From positions 124,001 to 188,000 of the forward strand of contig JABFRP010000002.1 in the NCBI GenBank assembly GCA_013141115.1: a stretch of 64,000 nucleotides of DNA, in the 5' to 3' direction. This document shows positions 5,901 through 14,537 of the stretch, piece by piece. A program made the position numbers and the translations under genes. The notes beneath the pieces are model-generated. The model saw nothing but the letters and a program-made list of their open reading frames with translations, was not told the DNA's origin and did no database searches. This stretch comes from Ferruginibacter sp. Lineage in GTDB: Bacteria > Bacteroidota > Bacteroidia > Chitinophagales > Chitinophagaceae. Each line of letters opens with the position of its first letter. The stretch's first letter is position 1.

Positions 5901-8426
5901 TTAAATTAAGCTATCAAATATTTGTTGCAGATCAGCTTCTGTTTTTATCAATACATCTCTTGCTTTACTCCCCTGGTTGCCACCAACCACTCCAGCTGCT
6001 TCCAGTTGATCCATCAGGCGGCCAGCACGGTTGTACCCTAACTTCATACGGCGCTGCAATAAAGAAGTGCTGCCTACCTGGCTGGCAACAATTAATCTTG
6101 CCGCATCTTCAAATAAAGAATCCCTGTCGGTTAAATCGCCTCCTTTGGCTTCCAGTTCTTTTTCATCAATATATTCCGGCAATAAAAATGCCTGCGGATA
6201 GCCACGTTGCTCACCAATAAATTCTACAATCTTATCTACTTCAGGTGTATCTACAAAAGCACATTGCAAACGCACCAGCTCACCATTATAACTGATGAGC
6301 ATATCTCCTTTACCAATCAATTGCTCGGCACCGCCTGCATCTAAAATAGTGCGACTATCAATTTTACTGCTTACTTTAAAACCTATACGTGCCGGAAAGT
6401 TGGCCTTAATAGTACCGGTAATAATATTTACCGATGGCCTTTGTGTAGCAATAATTAAATGAATACCCACTGCCCTTGCCAACTGCGCCAAACGTGCAAT
6501 AGGCATTTCCACTTCTTTACCCGCCGTCATTATTAAATCTGCAAACTCATCCACTACCAAAACTATAAAGGGTAAAAACTGGTGGCCTTTTTCAGGATTT
6601 AATCTACGGGCTACAAATTTTTCGTTGTACTCTCTTATGTTTCTGCAACCTGCTTCTTTCAGCAGGTCGTAGCGGTTATCCATTTCAATACACAAGGCAT
6701 TTAATGTATGCACCACTTTTTTGGTATCAGTAATAATGGCATCTTCTTCACCGGGCAATTTTGCTAAAAAATGTTTTTCAATAGCTTTATAAATACTCAG
6801 CTCCACTTTTTTAGGATCTACCAAAACAAATTTTAATTGCGATGGATGTTTTTTATACAACAGCGAAACCAATATTGCATTTAACCCTACCGATTTACCT
6901 TGCCCTGTTGCACCTGCCATTAATAAGTGCGGCATAGTAGTTAGATCAACAATAAAATTTTCGTTATCAATTTTTTTACCAATTGCAATGGGTAAAGAAA
7001 AATTATTGTTCTGAAACTTTTCTGAGGCTAACAAGGTCTTCATGCTTACCACCGATTTTTTGGCATTGGGTACTTCTATACCAATGGTGCCTTTACCGGG
7101 GATGGGTGCAATAATACGAATACCCAGTGCTGCAAGGCTCAGGGCAATATCGTCTTCCAGATTTTTAATTCTGGAAATACGCACACCGGCAGCAGGGATA
7201 ATTTCGTACAATGTAACTGTTGGCCCTACGGTTGCCGAAATTTTCTGTATCTGTATATCGTAATTTTTAAGGGTATTGATGATCTGATTTTTATTATTCT
7301 CCAGCTCATTGGTATCCTGTACTATTTTATCGCTGCCATGATTTTCTAAAAGATCAAGCGTTGGATATTTATAATCTCTCAGGTCTAAAATAGGATCATA
7401 AGGTTTTATTGCTGCTGGTTTACCGGTTGTGGCTTTAGGTGCTTCTTGCTCTGCAATTACATCCGGCACTGTTTTAATCTCCAGCTCAAGCGGTTCAATA
7501 CTTTTATCCTTTAATTTAATACTTTGCACAACTGGCTTTATTTCTTCTTCAATTACAGTTTGTTCAATTATATCTTCTTCTGTTTCATCATCGTTATCAA
7601 TATCTTCTTGTACAGGTTCTTTTTCTACCAATGTAATTTCATGATTCATCATATTCTCCATTGGCGGAGTAACTAAAACATACCCCTCTCCTTTTAATGC
7701 ATTGGCTTTAGTTGCTGCAGTGGCATTTTCATCTAAAGGCCACTCAATGGTTTCTGCTACTTCATCTGCTGTAATTACTGTATCATCAGTTGTTGCTGCA
7801 GGCACAAAATCTTTTTTTGAAGGCAATTTAAATACCGGGTTAAAGCGCCAGATAACATAAGATAAAACGGCTACAACTAAAACACCAATGGTTCCTATCT
7901 GTCCAATAGTTTTATACAACCATTCTTTTACCATATCCCCAACAGCACCGCCCCATGGAAAAGCCTGCCCGCTAAAAATAACCGCTGATGCCACGCTTAT
8001 TACAGGCAATCCAACAATTAAATATTTTACATTTCGGGAAACAGAAAAAACTTTTTTACCAAAAAATAAGTTTACCCCAATTACAAAAAACAAAGTACAA
8101 ATGAGGTAACTGGCAATGCCAAAACCTTTGCGAACAAAAACCTCGGAGAGAAAAGCACCTAAGGTGCCCAGCAGATTTTGCACTTTTATATCATTAGCCA
8201 GCAACATGCGGTAGCTAAACTTGTCCTGATCTTCGGCCCATGTAAAAAGGTAGGATGTAAATGCCACAAAAAGCAAGATGGCAATAAGCAATAAAATACT
8301 GCCGGCTATTTTATGTGTACGTTCATCCTGTAAAAGTTGTTTTACTTCTACTGTTTCTTCCTTCTCCTGCTTTAACTGATCAGGATTAGCCGCTTTGGAT
8401 TTAACCGGTTTTGATTTAGTTGCCAT
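5901..8426 (-). CDS. ftsK: DNA translocase FtsK
   Basis: FtsK is the membrane-anchored hexameric DNA pump that moves chromosome ends through the division septum. The order seen is: a short basic N-terminus, about four membrane segments (residues 40-200), an acidic low-complexity linker (about 230-345), the alpha domain, a RecA-like motor with Walker A GATGQGKSVG and Walker B FIVLVVDEFADLI, and the C-terminal gamma winged helix (LLQRRMKLGYNRAGRLMDQL) that reads orienting DNA motifs. About 840 residues is normal for Bacteroidota. I start it at the ATG at 8426 (MATKSKPVK) rather than 33 bases upstream because the extra 11 residues do not fit the usual hydrophilic start. Confidence 0.95.
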   Translation of the reverse strand: MATKSKPVKSKAANPDQLKQEKEETVEVKQLLQDERTHKIAGSILLLIAILLFVAFTSYLFTWAEDQDKFSYRMLLANDIKVQNLLGTLGAFLSEVFVRKGFGIASYLICTLFFVIGVNLFFGKKVFSVSRNVKYLIVGLPVISVASAVIFSGQAFPWGGAVGDMVKEWLYKTIGQIGTIGVLVVAVLSYVIWRFNPVFKLPSKKDFVPAATTDDTVITADEVAETIEWPLDENATAATKANALKGEGYVLVTPPMENMMNHEITLVEKEPVQEDIDNDDETEEDIIEQTVIEEEIKPVVQSIKLKDKSIEPLELEIKTVPDVIAEQEAPKATTGKPAAIKPYDPILDLRDYKYPTLDLLENHGSDKIVQDTNELENNKNQIINTLKNYDIQIQKISATVGPTVTLYEIIPAAGVRISRIKNLEDDIALSLAALGIRIIAPIPGKGTIGIEVPNAKKSVVSMKTLLASEKFQNNNFSLPIAIGKKIDNENFIVDLTTMPHLLMAGATGQGKSVGLNAILVSLLYKKHPSQLKFVLVDPKKVELSIYKAIEKHFLAKLPGEEDAIITDTKKVVHTLNALCIEMDNRYDLLKEAGCRNIREYNEKFVARRLNPEKGHQFLPFIVLVVDEFADLIMTAGKEVEMPIARLAQLARAVGIHLIIATQRPSVNIITGTIKANFPARIGFKVSSKIDSRTILDAGGAEQLIGKGDMLISYNGELVRLQCAFVDTPEVDKIVEFIGEQRGYPQAFLLPEYIDEKELEAKGGDLTDRDSLFEDAARLIVASQVGSTSLLQRRMKLGYNRAGRLMDQLEAAGVVGGNQGSKARDVLIKTEADLQQIFDSLI

Positions 8427-8505
8427 TGGCAACAAAGATAAAGAAATCCCCTGCTGCATACCAAAGCAAATACACAGAACGTAATATTTATATTAAAAAA
8501 AATTG

Positions 8506-8513
8506 TAGGTTTG
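8506..8513 (+). promoter_or_regulatory. -7 element for the 7TM histidine kinase
   Basis: TAGGTTTG matches TAnnTTTG. It overlaps the first possible in-frame codon of the kinase frame (8511), which supports the ATG at 8529 as the true start. Confidence 0.5.
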
Positions 8514-8528
8514 AATACAAACTGCCGG

Positions 8529-10427
8529 ATGAAGAAAATATTCTGCTTCACTATACTTTTTTTACTGCTGCAATTACCCGGTATTGCTCAAACAATACCT
8601 GATAGTAATTATGTAGATATTGCCGGCATCAATGATTCGGTAAAAGTTTATAAAAAAACGCTGCTGTTTTTTGACAGTAACAACGTTGCTACCCAGGAAA
8701 ATTTGATGCAACAACAATTTGTACCACTAACTACTTACGATTACCGGCAGAATATTCCACCACATTTAGTATCCAAATTTGCTTATTTAAAAATAGATTT
8801 ATACAACAGCAGCAATGCTGCAGACACTATTGCATTTTACCCGGGCTTACTGTATGATAAAATATTTTTTTACGAAAACACTGCCGGGGATATTTTAAAA
8901 TATGCCGGAGATGGCTCTGCAAAAGGATTTTGTAAGCTTGCACTTGCGGCCAACGAAAAAAAGACATTTGTGGTTAAACTGGATTTTTGCAGGCATGATT
9001 ATAATTTTATAAGGCCGCAACTAATTCGTATTGATTACCTGGCTACCTACAAAGCTGTTATCCGCAGCAAGACTATTGAAATAAGAAGTGTTGGTTTTTT
9101 ACTTAGCGGCATGCTGTTTATGATGATCGTTTTTATTACTGTAAACTACATAGTTAACAGAAGAAAGGAATTTTTATACTATTTAGGATACAGCCTGTTG
9201 ATGTTTTCACTGATATTTCTGCTGGCACAAATTAGCAGCACCTGGGGTGCTATTGCCAGTTTTTTTAATGGTTACTTCGATCTGTTTTTATTAATACTTG
9301 GCAATGTTTTTTACCTGGCTTTTTCCCGCCATTTTTTAAATACTAACAGCAATTATAAATTGCTTGATAAAACGTTTAAAATAGCAGAATGGTTTTTATT
9401 GTCGCTGCTGCTGGGCTTTACGCTCATTCATTATTTTACTGATTTTTACCCGCTGGAAAGATTTCTGGAGAACCTTATGAAGTTGGTGGTTTTAGGTATC
9501 GGCATTTTATTTATTGTAATAGCATTTAAACAAAAACAACGGCTCATTATTTACTTGGCTGTAGGTAGTGCCTTTGCTATATTTTTTTCCTCTATTTCAC
9601 TACTCATTCTTCTTTTAAATGTTTCTCCCAATGGCATTTTTTCCAGTGCTCTGTTTTATCACGAAATAGGGTTGGTTTTTGCACTGGCCTTTTTTCTTTT
9701 AGGATTAACGTATAAAAACCGCCGGGAATTAATTGAACGAACTCAGGAGCAGGAAGCCTTAAAATTAGATGTGGAGAAAAAAGATTTTGAAAACCAGATT
9801 GCAATTATAAAAGCACAGCAGGAAGAAAGAAACCGGATAAGTGCCGATATGCATGACGACCTTGGTGCCGGTATGACTACCATCAGATTGTACAGTGAGT
9901 TGGCAAAAAGCAGACTTAAAGACCAGGCCATTCCTGAGATTGAAAAAATATCATCTTCGGCAAATGAACTGCTGAATAAAATGAATGCCATCATCTGGAG
10001 TATGAGTAGCAGCAACGATTCGCTGGGTAATATGGTCGCTTATATCCGCAGTTATTCTTTAGAATATTTTGAAGATTCCGGTATCAATTGCCACATCACT
10101 ATTCCCGAACATTTACCTAACATTGTAGTAAGCGGCGAAATAAGAAGAAATGTTTTTTTAGTAGTAAAAGAAGCATTGAACAACATTCTAAAACATTCCA
10201 AAGCCACTGATGTGTACATTACACTTGAACGGGTATCAGACGGGCTTAAACTTTATATTCAGGATAATGGTGCCGGTATAGATTTTGAAAAACTGCGGCA
10301 GTTTGGCAATGGCTTAAAAAACATGAAGAAAAGGATGGATGATATCAATATCAATTTTTCTATTGAAAATAATAATGGCACTTTAATTACCCTGCACCGG
10401 GTGGTTAAAGATGCTAATTTTTCTTAG
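8529..10427 (+). CDS. 7TM sensor histidine kinase (7TMR-DISM type, HisKA_3)
   Basis: After a signal peptide (MKKIFCFTILFLLLQLPGIA) comes an extracytoplasmic beta domain of about 150 residues like 7TMR-DISMED2, then seven membrane segments between about residues 190 and 400. A coiled coil leads to the HisKA_3 box (EERNRISADMHDDLGAG, with the phospho-accepting His) and a GHKL ATPase with EALNNILKHS, DNGAGID and GNGLKNMKKR. Such kinases sense ligands outside the cell and phosphorylate NarL-type regulators. No regulator gene is adjacent, so it is an orphan here. Its 3' end overlaps the convergent DUF423 gene by 14 bases. Confidence 0.88.
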   Translation: MKKIFCFTILFLLLQLPGIAQTIPDSNYVDIAGINDSVKVYKKTLLFFDSNNVATQENLMQQQFVPLTTYDYRQNIPPHLVSKFAYLKIDLYNSSNAADTIAFYPGLLYDKIFFYENTAGDILKYAGDGSAKGFCKLALAANEKKTFVVKLDFCRHDYNFIRPQLIRIDYLATYKAVIRSKTIEIRSVGFLLSGMLFMMIVFITVNYIVNRRKEFLYYLGYSLLMFSLIFLLAQISSTWGAIASFFNGYFDLFLLILGNVFYLAFSRHFLNTNSNYKLLDKTFKIAEWFLLSLLLGFTLIHYFTDFYPLERFLENLMKLVVLGIGILFIVIAFKQKQRLIIYLAVGSAFAIFFSSISLLILLLNVSPNGIFSSALFYHEIGLVFALAFFLLGLTYKNRRELIERTQEQEALKLDVEKKDFENQIAIIKAQQEERNRISADMHDDLGAGMTTIRLYSELAKSRLKDQAIPEIEKISSSANELLNKMNAIIWSMSSSNDSLGNMVAYIRSYSLEYFEDSGINCHITIPEHLPNIVVSGEIRRNVFLVVKEALNNILKHSKATDVYITLERVSDGLKLYIQDNGAGIDFEKLRQFGNGLKNMKKRMDDININFSIENNNGTLITLHRVVKDANFS

Positions 10428-10788
10428 TAAAACTAATGGCCATTAAAAGCCAGCCCAAAATAAAACATAGCCCGCCCAAAGGTGTTACAGGGCCTAACCA
10501 GCGCCACAAAGGTTGAGTACACAACAGATACAGCGAGCCCGAAAACAGAATAGTACCTGTAATAAAAAAATTGCCCGCCCATTGCATTAGTTTACCCGAA
10601 AAATCTTTATATAAAATACCTGCAGCCAATAAAGCAATGGCATGATAAAACTGGTAGCGCACCGCCACTTCAAAAGTTTGTAAACTCTCTGCAGTTAATA
10701 TTTTTTTTAAATAGTGGGCGCCAAAAGCACCCAACATTACTGCCACGGCGCCAAGCAATGCGCCAGCGATTAAAAATTTTTTATTCAT
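10414..10788 (-). CDS. DUF423 family membrane protein
   Basis: This small protein of about 124 residues has four membrane helices and the DUF423 (YgdD-like) pattern: KFLIAGALLGAVAVMLGAFG, then AHYLKK, QTFEVAVRYQFYHAIALL, and a GSLYLL segment near the C-terminus. The family is widespread and its function is unknown. I start it at the ATG at 10788 (MNKKFL), which overlaps the aroK stop by eight bases and suggests translational coupling. A longer frame to 10830 would run inside aroK. Confidence 0.88.
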   Translation of the reverse strand: MNKKFLIAGALLGAVAVMLGAFGAHYLKKILTAESLQTFEVAVRYQFYHAIALLAAGILYKDFSGKLMQWAGNFFITGTILFSGSLYLLCTQPLWRWLGPVTPLGGLCFILGWLLMAISFTKKN

Positions 10789-11323
10789 TGTTGATGATGG
10801 TATTAATAGTATTTGATTGAATGGTTGCAACTGGTAAAATTATTTTTGCCTGTTTATAATAAGAAGTACGTTCCTGAATTTTATTTTCAATAAACAGCAA
10901 CAGGTCTTCAGCAGAAAAATCTTTTATCAGCGGCCTTTTTTCCTGTTCGGTAATTACTCTTTTCAAAATTTCATCTGCTGTGGCTAAAAGATAAACCGTG
11001 GTACCGTTTGCATTCATCCATTGCATATTATTATTAAAACAAGCGGTACCGCCACCACAGGCAATAATGCAATGCTCTTGTTGTAAAAATTTTTGCAATG
11101 TATCCGTTTCTTTTTGCCGGAAGTAAGCTTCGCCATTTTGTTCAAATATTGCGGCCACTGTTTTTCCTTCTTGCTCCTCTATCACTTCATCCAGGTCAAA
11201 AAATGGCAGGCCGCTTTGGGCTGCCCATAATTTGCCCCAATAGCTTTTACCGCTACCCATAAATCCAATAAGAAAAATTTTACCCCCTACCCCCCTAAAG
11301 GGGGAATTGACCGAAGCGTTCAT
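10781..11323 (-). CDS. aroK: Shikimate kinase with a repeat-encoded N-terminus
   Basis: AroK phosphorylates shikimate at O3 with ATP in chorismate synthesis. Walker A is GFMGSGKS (K26), the shikimate-binding DLDEVIE segment follows, then FRQKETDTL, the CGGGTA loop and the lid arginine in EQEKRPLI. Length is otherwise normal. The first 14 residues, MNASVNSPFRGVGG, are not family sequence: bases 11280-11310 are a C-rich dispersed repeat that in this frame encodes NSPFRGVGG. Typical relatives begin at the KIFLIG strand. Either the repeat was inserted just behind the start or the native start was replaced. Confidence 0.93.
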   Translation of the reverse strand: MNASVNSPFRGVGGKIFLIGFMGSGKSYWGKLWAAQSGLPFFDLDEVIEEQEGKTVAAIFEQNGEAYFRQKETDTLQKFLQQEHCIIACGGGTACFNNNMQWMNANGTTVYLLATADEILKRVITEQEKRPLIKDFSAEDLLLFIENKIQERTSYYKQAKIILPVATIQSNTINTIINNE

Positions 11324-11446
11324 GTTAATTATTTAACTATCGTTATAATTGCTGACACAAATTTACTTGAATATAAATATGACATTGAGTTCTTCTCAAT
11401 AATCTTCGCTATGTTAAAATTCCCCCTTCAGGGGGTTAGGGGGTTA
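11280..11446. repeat. Inverted pair of C-rich repeats flanking the aroK upstream region
   Basis: Arm one (11280-11310) contains ACCCCCTACCCCCCTAAAGG followed by GGGAATTGA. Arm two (11419-11446) is nearly its reverse complement (ATTCCCCCTTCAGGGGGTTA then GGGGGTTAAT). About 110 bases lie between. Arm one encodes the aroK N-terminus and arm two contains the stop codon of the next minus-strand gene. Confidence 0.65.
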
Positions 11447-12160
11447 ATGCTTTGGCTTATAAATATCGTTAGGTGTTGGCGAAGTGGTAGAGTTGGAAGA
11501 AGATGCCGGTGCTCTGTAGGTACTTTTCTTTTTATAGTCGCCCCTTTTCCATGCTTTAATAAACTCGGCCCACGCAAAAGGATTAAATATATTTTGTGGA
11601 GCCATCTGGCCGGAATAGTAAGCTTTGGTACTGGCCTGTCTTAAAAACTGGTTGCTGGCTTCCCGGCCATCGGAGGGTAAACTGGCCACCAGAATACGAC
11701 GGGTAGCCACGTCATTATTCTTCCTTGCTACGGTAATATAATCGTCAGCTACCGGATTATTCATAAAATCTCTTTCAAACTGTGCCCGTGTAGGGCGGGA
11801 TTTTATGATGGTTGCAGGAAGATACACCGTATCGTTTACCATCAGCTGGATAATGCTCTGCTGGTTACCGTCTAAATTTTTGGGAATGAAAACATTTTTT
11901 GCTTTAAAACCTACGCTGGTAAACTCAATTTCGTCGCCTTTTAAAACCACAATGCTAAATACCCCTTTATCGTTGGTAATGGTTCCCCGGTTTTGATTTT
12001 TTACTACCACGCTCACCCCTTCCAATCCTTTAAGGCTATCTGCTGTCATTACAATACCATACAACTGCACTACTGAATCTTTAAAAGATTCAAATTGTGC
12101 TTTTGTTTGCACGGGTTTAAAAAGACAAAAAATAAAGGCTATAAGTAAAAATTTACGCAT
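11444..12160 (-). CDS. Exported protein with carboxypeptidase-like regulatory domain
   Basis: After a signal peptide (MRKFLLIAFIFCLFKPVQTK) the protein has a CarboxypepD_reg-like/SusC-plug-type beta sandwich of about 80 residues, with LYGIVMTADSLKGLEGVSVV, then GTITNDKGVFSIVV and FTSVGFKAKNVFIP. The remaining 110 residues have no domain I know and end in a Ser/Thr/Pro-rich tail. Stand-alone proteins of this type are common in Bacteroidota; their role is unclear. I start it at the ATG at 12160, since upstream residues are not signal-like. The stop codon lies at the edge of the C-rich repeat. Confidence 0.75.
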   Translation of the reverse strand: MRKFLLIAFIFCLFKPVQTKAQFESFKDSVVQLYGIVMTADSLKGLEGVSVVVKNQNRGTITNDKGVFSIVVLKGDEIEFTSVGFKAKNVFIPKNLDGNQQSIIQLMVNDTVYLPATIIKSRPTRAQFERDFMNNPVADDYITVARKNNDVATRRILVASLPSDGREASNQFLRQASTKAYYSGQMAPQNIFNPFAWAEFIKAWKRGDYKKKSTYRAPASSSNSTTSPTPNDIYKPKH

Positions 12161-12288
12161 TAATAAAAGTTGAGTAATGGTATTTGGTACAAGTGAGTGA
12201 CACAACGATGTATGATAGCATTCCAAAAGTTTGTCCCCAAAAATAACAACATTCCTTAATTAATAAACAAAGTAAAGGCATGGTTGTT

Positions 12289-12296
12289 TAAATTTG
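12289..12296 (+). promoter_or_regulatory. -7 element for the Mrp gene
   Basis: TAAATTTG matches TAnnTTTG, 34 bases before the ATG. No clear -33 TTG is seen. Confidence 0.4.
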
Positions 12297-12330
12297 CAGC
12301 TCAATTGGCTTTTTAACAAATAATTGAACG

Positions 12331-13431
12331 ATGACAAACGAAGACATACTGAAAGCGCTTAGCAATGTACAGGAACCCGATTTAGGCAAAGACCTGGTAA
12401 CACTTAATATGGTAAAAGATATAAATATCGATGGCGATAAAGTATCATTCACCATTGTGTTAACCACGCCGGCCTGCCCTATGAAAGATATGATGCGGAT
12501 GGCCAGTGAAAATGCAGTAAAGCTATTAGTGAATAAGAATGCCATAGTTACCGTAAACTTTACGGCCAACACCAGCAGCAATCGTAAGGATGCTAAAACA
12601 GTTTTGACAGGTGTAAAAAATATTATTGCGGTAGTGAGTGGTAAAGGCGGTGTGGGTAAAAGTACTGTTAGTGCAAACCTTGCCCTGGCTTTATCGGCTG
12701 GCGGTGCAAAAGTGGGTTTGATGGACGCAGATATTTACGGGCCCAGCCAACACATTATGTTTGGCATACGTGGCGAAAGGCCGCTGATGAAAGATGATGG
12801 AGAAGGCAAAGGCATGATAGTGCCAATAGAGAAATTTGGTATTAAAATTATGAGCATTGGTTTGCTGATAGATGAAAAGCAAGCCGTGGTTTGGCGTGGC
12901 CCAATGGTAAGCAGTGCCATACGGCAGTTTGTGAGTGATGTGGATTGGGGCGAACTGGATTATTTGGTAATTGATATGCCTCCGGGTACCGGCGATATCC
13001 ATTTAACGATCGTTCAAACTGTACCGGTAACTGGTGTTATTGTAGTTACTACACCGCAATTGGTGGCATTGGCCGATGCTAAAAAAGGCGTGGCCATGTT
13101 TGGGCAGGGACAATTAAAAGTACCGGTTATAGGACTAGTAGAAAACATGAGTTACTTTACTCCGGCAGAATTGCCTGATAACAAATATTATATTTTTGGA
13201 AAAGATGGCGGCAAAAATTTAGCCGACGAATTTGAATTGTCTTTTTTGGGGCAGATACCCATTGTACAAAGCATACGTGAAGGCGGCGATGCTGGCATAC
13301 CGGCCATGCTAAGCGATGATACCATCAGCAAAAAAGCCTTTATGGATTTTGCAGGCCATGCAGTAAGAGGCATCGCTATGCGAAATGCGAATATGGCACC
13401 TACACAAATTCAGGAGATAGTTACTCCGTAA
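12331..13431 (+). CDS. mrp: Mrp/ApbC iron-sulfur cluster carrier ATPase
   Basis: This 366-residue protein has an N-terminal MIP18/DUF59 domain (residues 1-85, with TTPACPMKDMM) joined to a deviant Walker A P-loop ATPase (VVSGKGGVGKST, about 102-112). The DADIYGPSQHIMFG and DYLVIDMPPGTGD motifs follow. The family carries and transfers 4Fe-4S clusters to apoproteins. The usual C-terminal CXXC pair is not obvious: the region after ENMSYF reads TPAELPDNKYYIFGKDGG, without the Cys found in many relatives. That trait also occurs in other Bacteroidota homologues as far as I recall. It is a single gene with its own promoter. Confidence 0.93.
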   Translation: MTNEDILKALSNVQEPDLGKDLVTLNMVKDINIDGDKVSFTIVLTTPACPMKDMMRMASENAVKLLVNKNAIVTVNFTANTSSNRKDAKTVLTGVKNIIAVVSGKGGVGKSTVSANLALALSAGGAKVGLMDADIYGPSQHIMFGIRGERPLMKDDGEGKGMIVPIEKFGIKIMSIGLLIDEKQAVVWRGPMVSSAIRQFVSDVDWGELDYLVIDMPPGTGDIHLTIVQTVPVTGVIVVTTPQLVALADAKKGVAMFGQGQLKVPVIGLVENMSYFTPAELPDNKYYIFGKDGGKNLADEFELSFLGQIPIVQSIREGGDAGIPAMLSDDTISKKAFMDFAGHAVRGIAMRNANMAPTQIQEIVTP

Positions 13432-13491
13432 CTTAACTTTTTTGTAACCATCATTAGTGCATTGTTGAGCGGCAATTGCGTCGCACTCTTG

Positions 13492-13499
13492 TACATTTG
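13492..13499 (+). promoter_or_regulatory. -7 element for the GDPD lipoprotein gene
   Basis: TACATTTG matches TAnnTTTG, 30 bases before the ATG. A dispersed word containing GCGTCGCACTCTT lies directly upstream (13476-13490), where spacer and -33 would be. Confidence 0.45.
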
Positions 13500-13529
13500 T
13501 AATGCTATTCAACAAAGCAACCCACTGAC

Positions 13530-14459
13530 ATGAGATACTTTTCTATAGTTTTAGCACTGGGCATTTTCTTTGCATGCGCTTCTTCTAAAAAAAATACTAC
13601 CGTGAACAATGATTTGCAAAAACCCTCAACATTAAACACCGGGGCTTTTAATAAACAAGGCCACCGTGGTTGCCGTGGTTTAATGCCCGAGAATACAGTA
13701 CCGGCAATGATAAATGCGGTGGGCATGGGTGTTACCACTTTAGAAATGGATGTGGTGATCACCAAAGATAAACAGGTGATACTTTCTCATGAACCATTTT
13801 TTAATCATGAGATAACCACAAAAGCAGACGGAAGTTTTGTAGAAGTGAAAGAAGAAAAGAATTTCAATATCTATACAATGAGTTTTGCCGAAACACAAAA
13901 ATTTGATGTAGGTTTAAAACTACATCCAAGGTTTCTGCAGCAACAAAAAATGGCGGTACACAAACCACGTTTAGCCGATGTATTTGATTCGGTAAAAAAT
14001 TATATGATGATGGCAAGAAGGCCTTTTCCTTATTACAACATTGAAACAAAAACTAATCCTGCTACCGACAATATTTACCATCCTGCGCCAGCGGAATTTG
14101 TGGAATTGTTGATAGCAGTAATTAAAGAAAAACAACTGGAAGATTTTGTGATCATTCAATCTTTTGATTTTAGAACCTTACAATATTTGCACCAGCACTA
14201 CCCTGCTATAAAAACGGCCATGCTTATTGAAGATTATGATAAGCGAAGTTTGGACAATCAAATTAAAGCATTAGGATTTACGCCTACCATTTACAGCCCG
14301 GCTTATGTTTTAGCAACGGAAGCTGTAATAAAAAAATGCCACGACCAAAATATTAAGATCATTCCATGGACGGTGAATGATAAAAAAGAAATAGAAAGAT
14401 TAAAGGCTTTAGGTGTGGATGGAATAATTAGCGATTATCCCAATTTGTTTAATGAGTAA
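13530..14459 (+). CDS. Glycerophosphodiester phosphodiesterase lipoprotein
   Basis: This 309-residue enzyme hydrolyses glycerophosphodiesters to glycerol-3-phosphate and an alcohol. The start RYFSIVLALGIFFACAS is a lipoprotein signal with the lipobox Cys at about residue 16. The GDPD barrel shows QGHRGCRGLMPENTVPA (catalytic His-Arg and Glu-Asn), LEMDVVITKDKQVILSHE, and the C-terminal WTVNDKKEIERLKALGVDGI and SDYP motifs. It is probably anchored in the periplasm or outer membrane to recover glycerol phosphate. Single gene. Confidence 0.93.
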   Translation: MRYFSIVLALGIFFACASSKKNTTVNNDLQKPSTLNTGAFNKQGHRGCRGLMPENTVPAMINAVGMGVTTLEMDVVITKDKQVILSHEPFFNHEITTKADGSFVEVKEEKNFNIYTMSFAETQKFDVGLKLHPRFLQQQKMAVHKPRLADVFDSVKNYMMMARRPFPYYNIETKTNPATDNIYHPAPAEFVELLIAVIKEKQLEDFVIIQSFDFRTLQYLHQHYPAIKTAMLIEDYDKRSLDNQIKALGFTPTIYSPAYVLATEAVIKKCHDQNIKIIPWTVNDKKEIERLKALGVDGIISDYPNLFNE

Positions 14460-14467
14460 GAAGATGG

Positions 14468-14534
14468 CCCGCAGATTTCGCTGAACTCGCAGAAAAATGC
14501 GGTTTTCCTCTGCGGCATCTGCGCAATCTGCGGG
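14468..14534. repeat. CCCGCAGATTTCGC palindromic element, copy 2
   Basis: The outer arms CCCGCAGATTTCGC and GCGCAATCTGCGGG pair around a 39-base middle that itself contains CGCAGAAAAATGCGG. It matches the element at 4020-4085 in both ends and lies between the convergent GDPD and ACMSD genes, where it could also act as a bidirectional terminator. Confidence 0.75.
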
Positions 14535-14537
14535 AGA

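Noticed and set aside
12688..13002. Minus-strand frames opposite the Mrp gene
   Set aside because: They are shadows of a clear ATPase gene, with no initiation signals or known domain.
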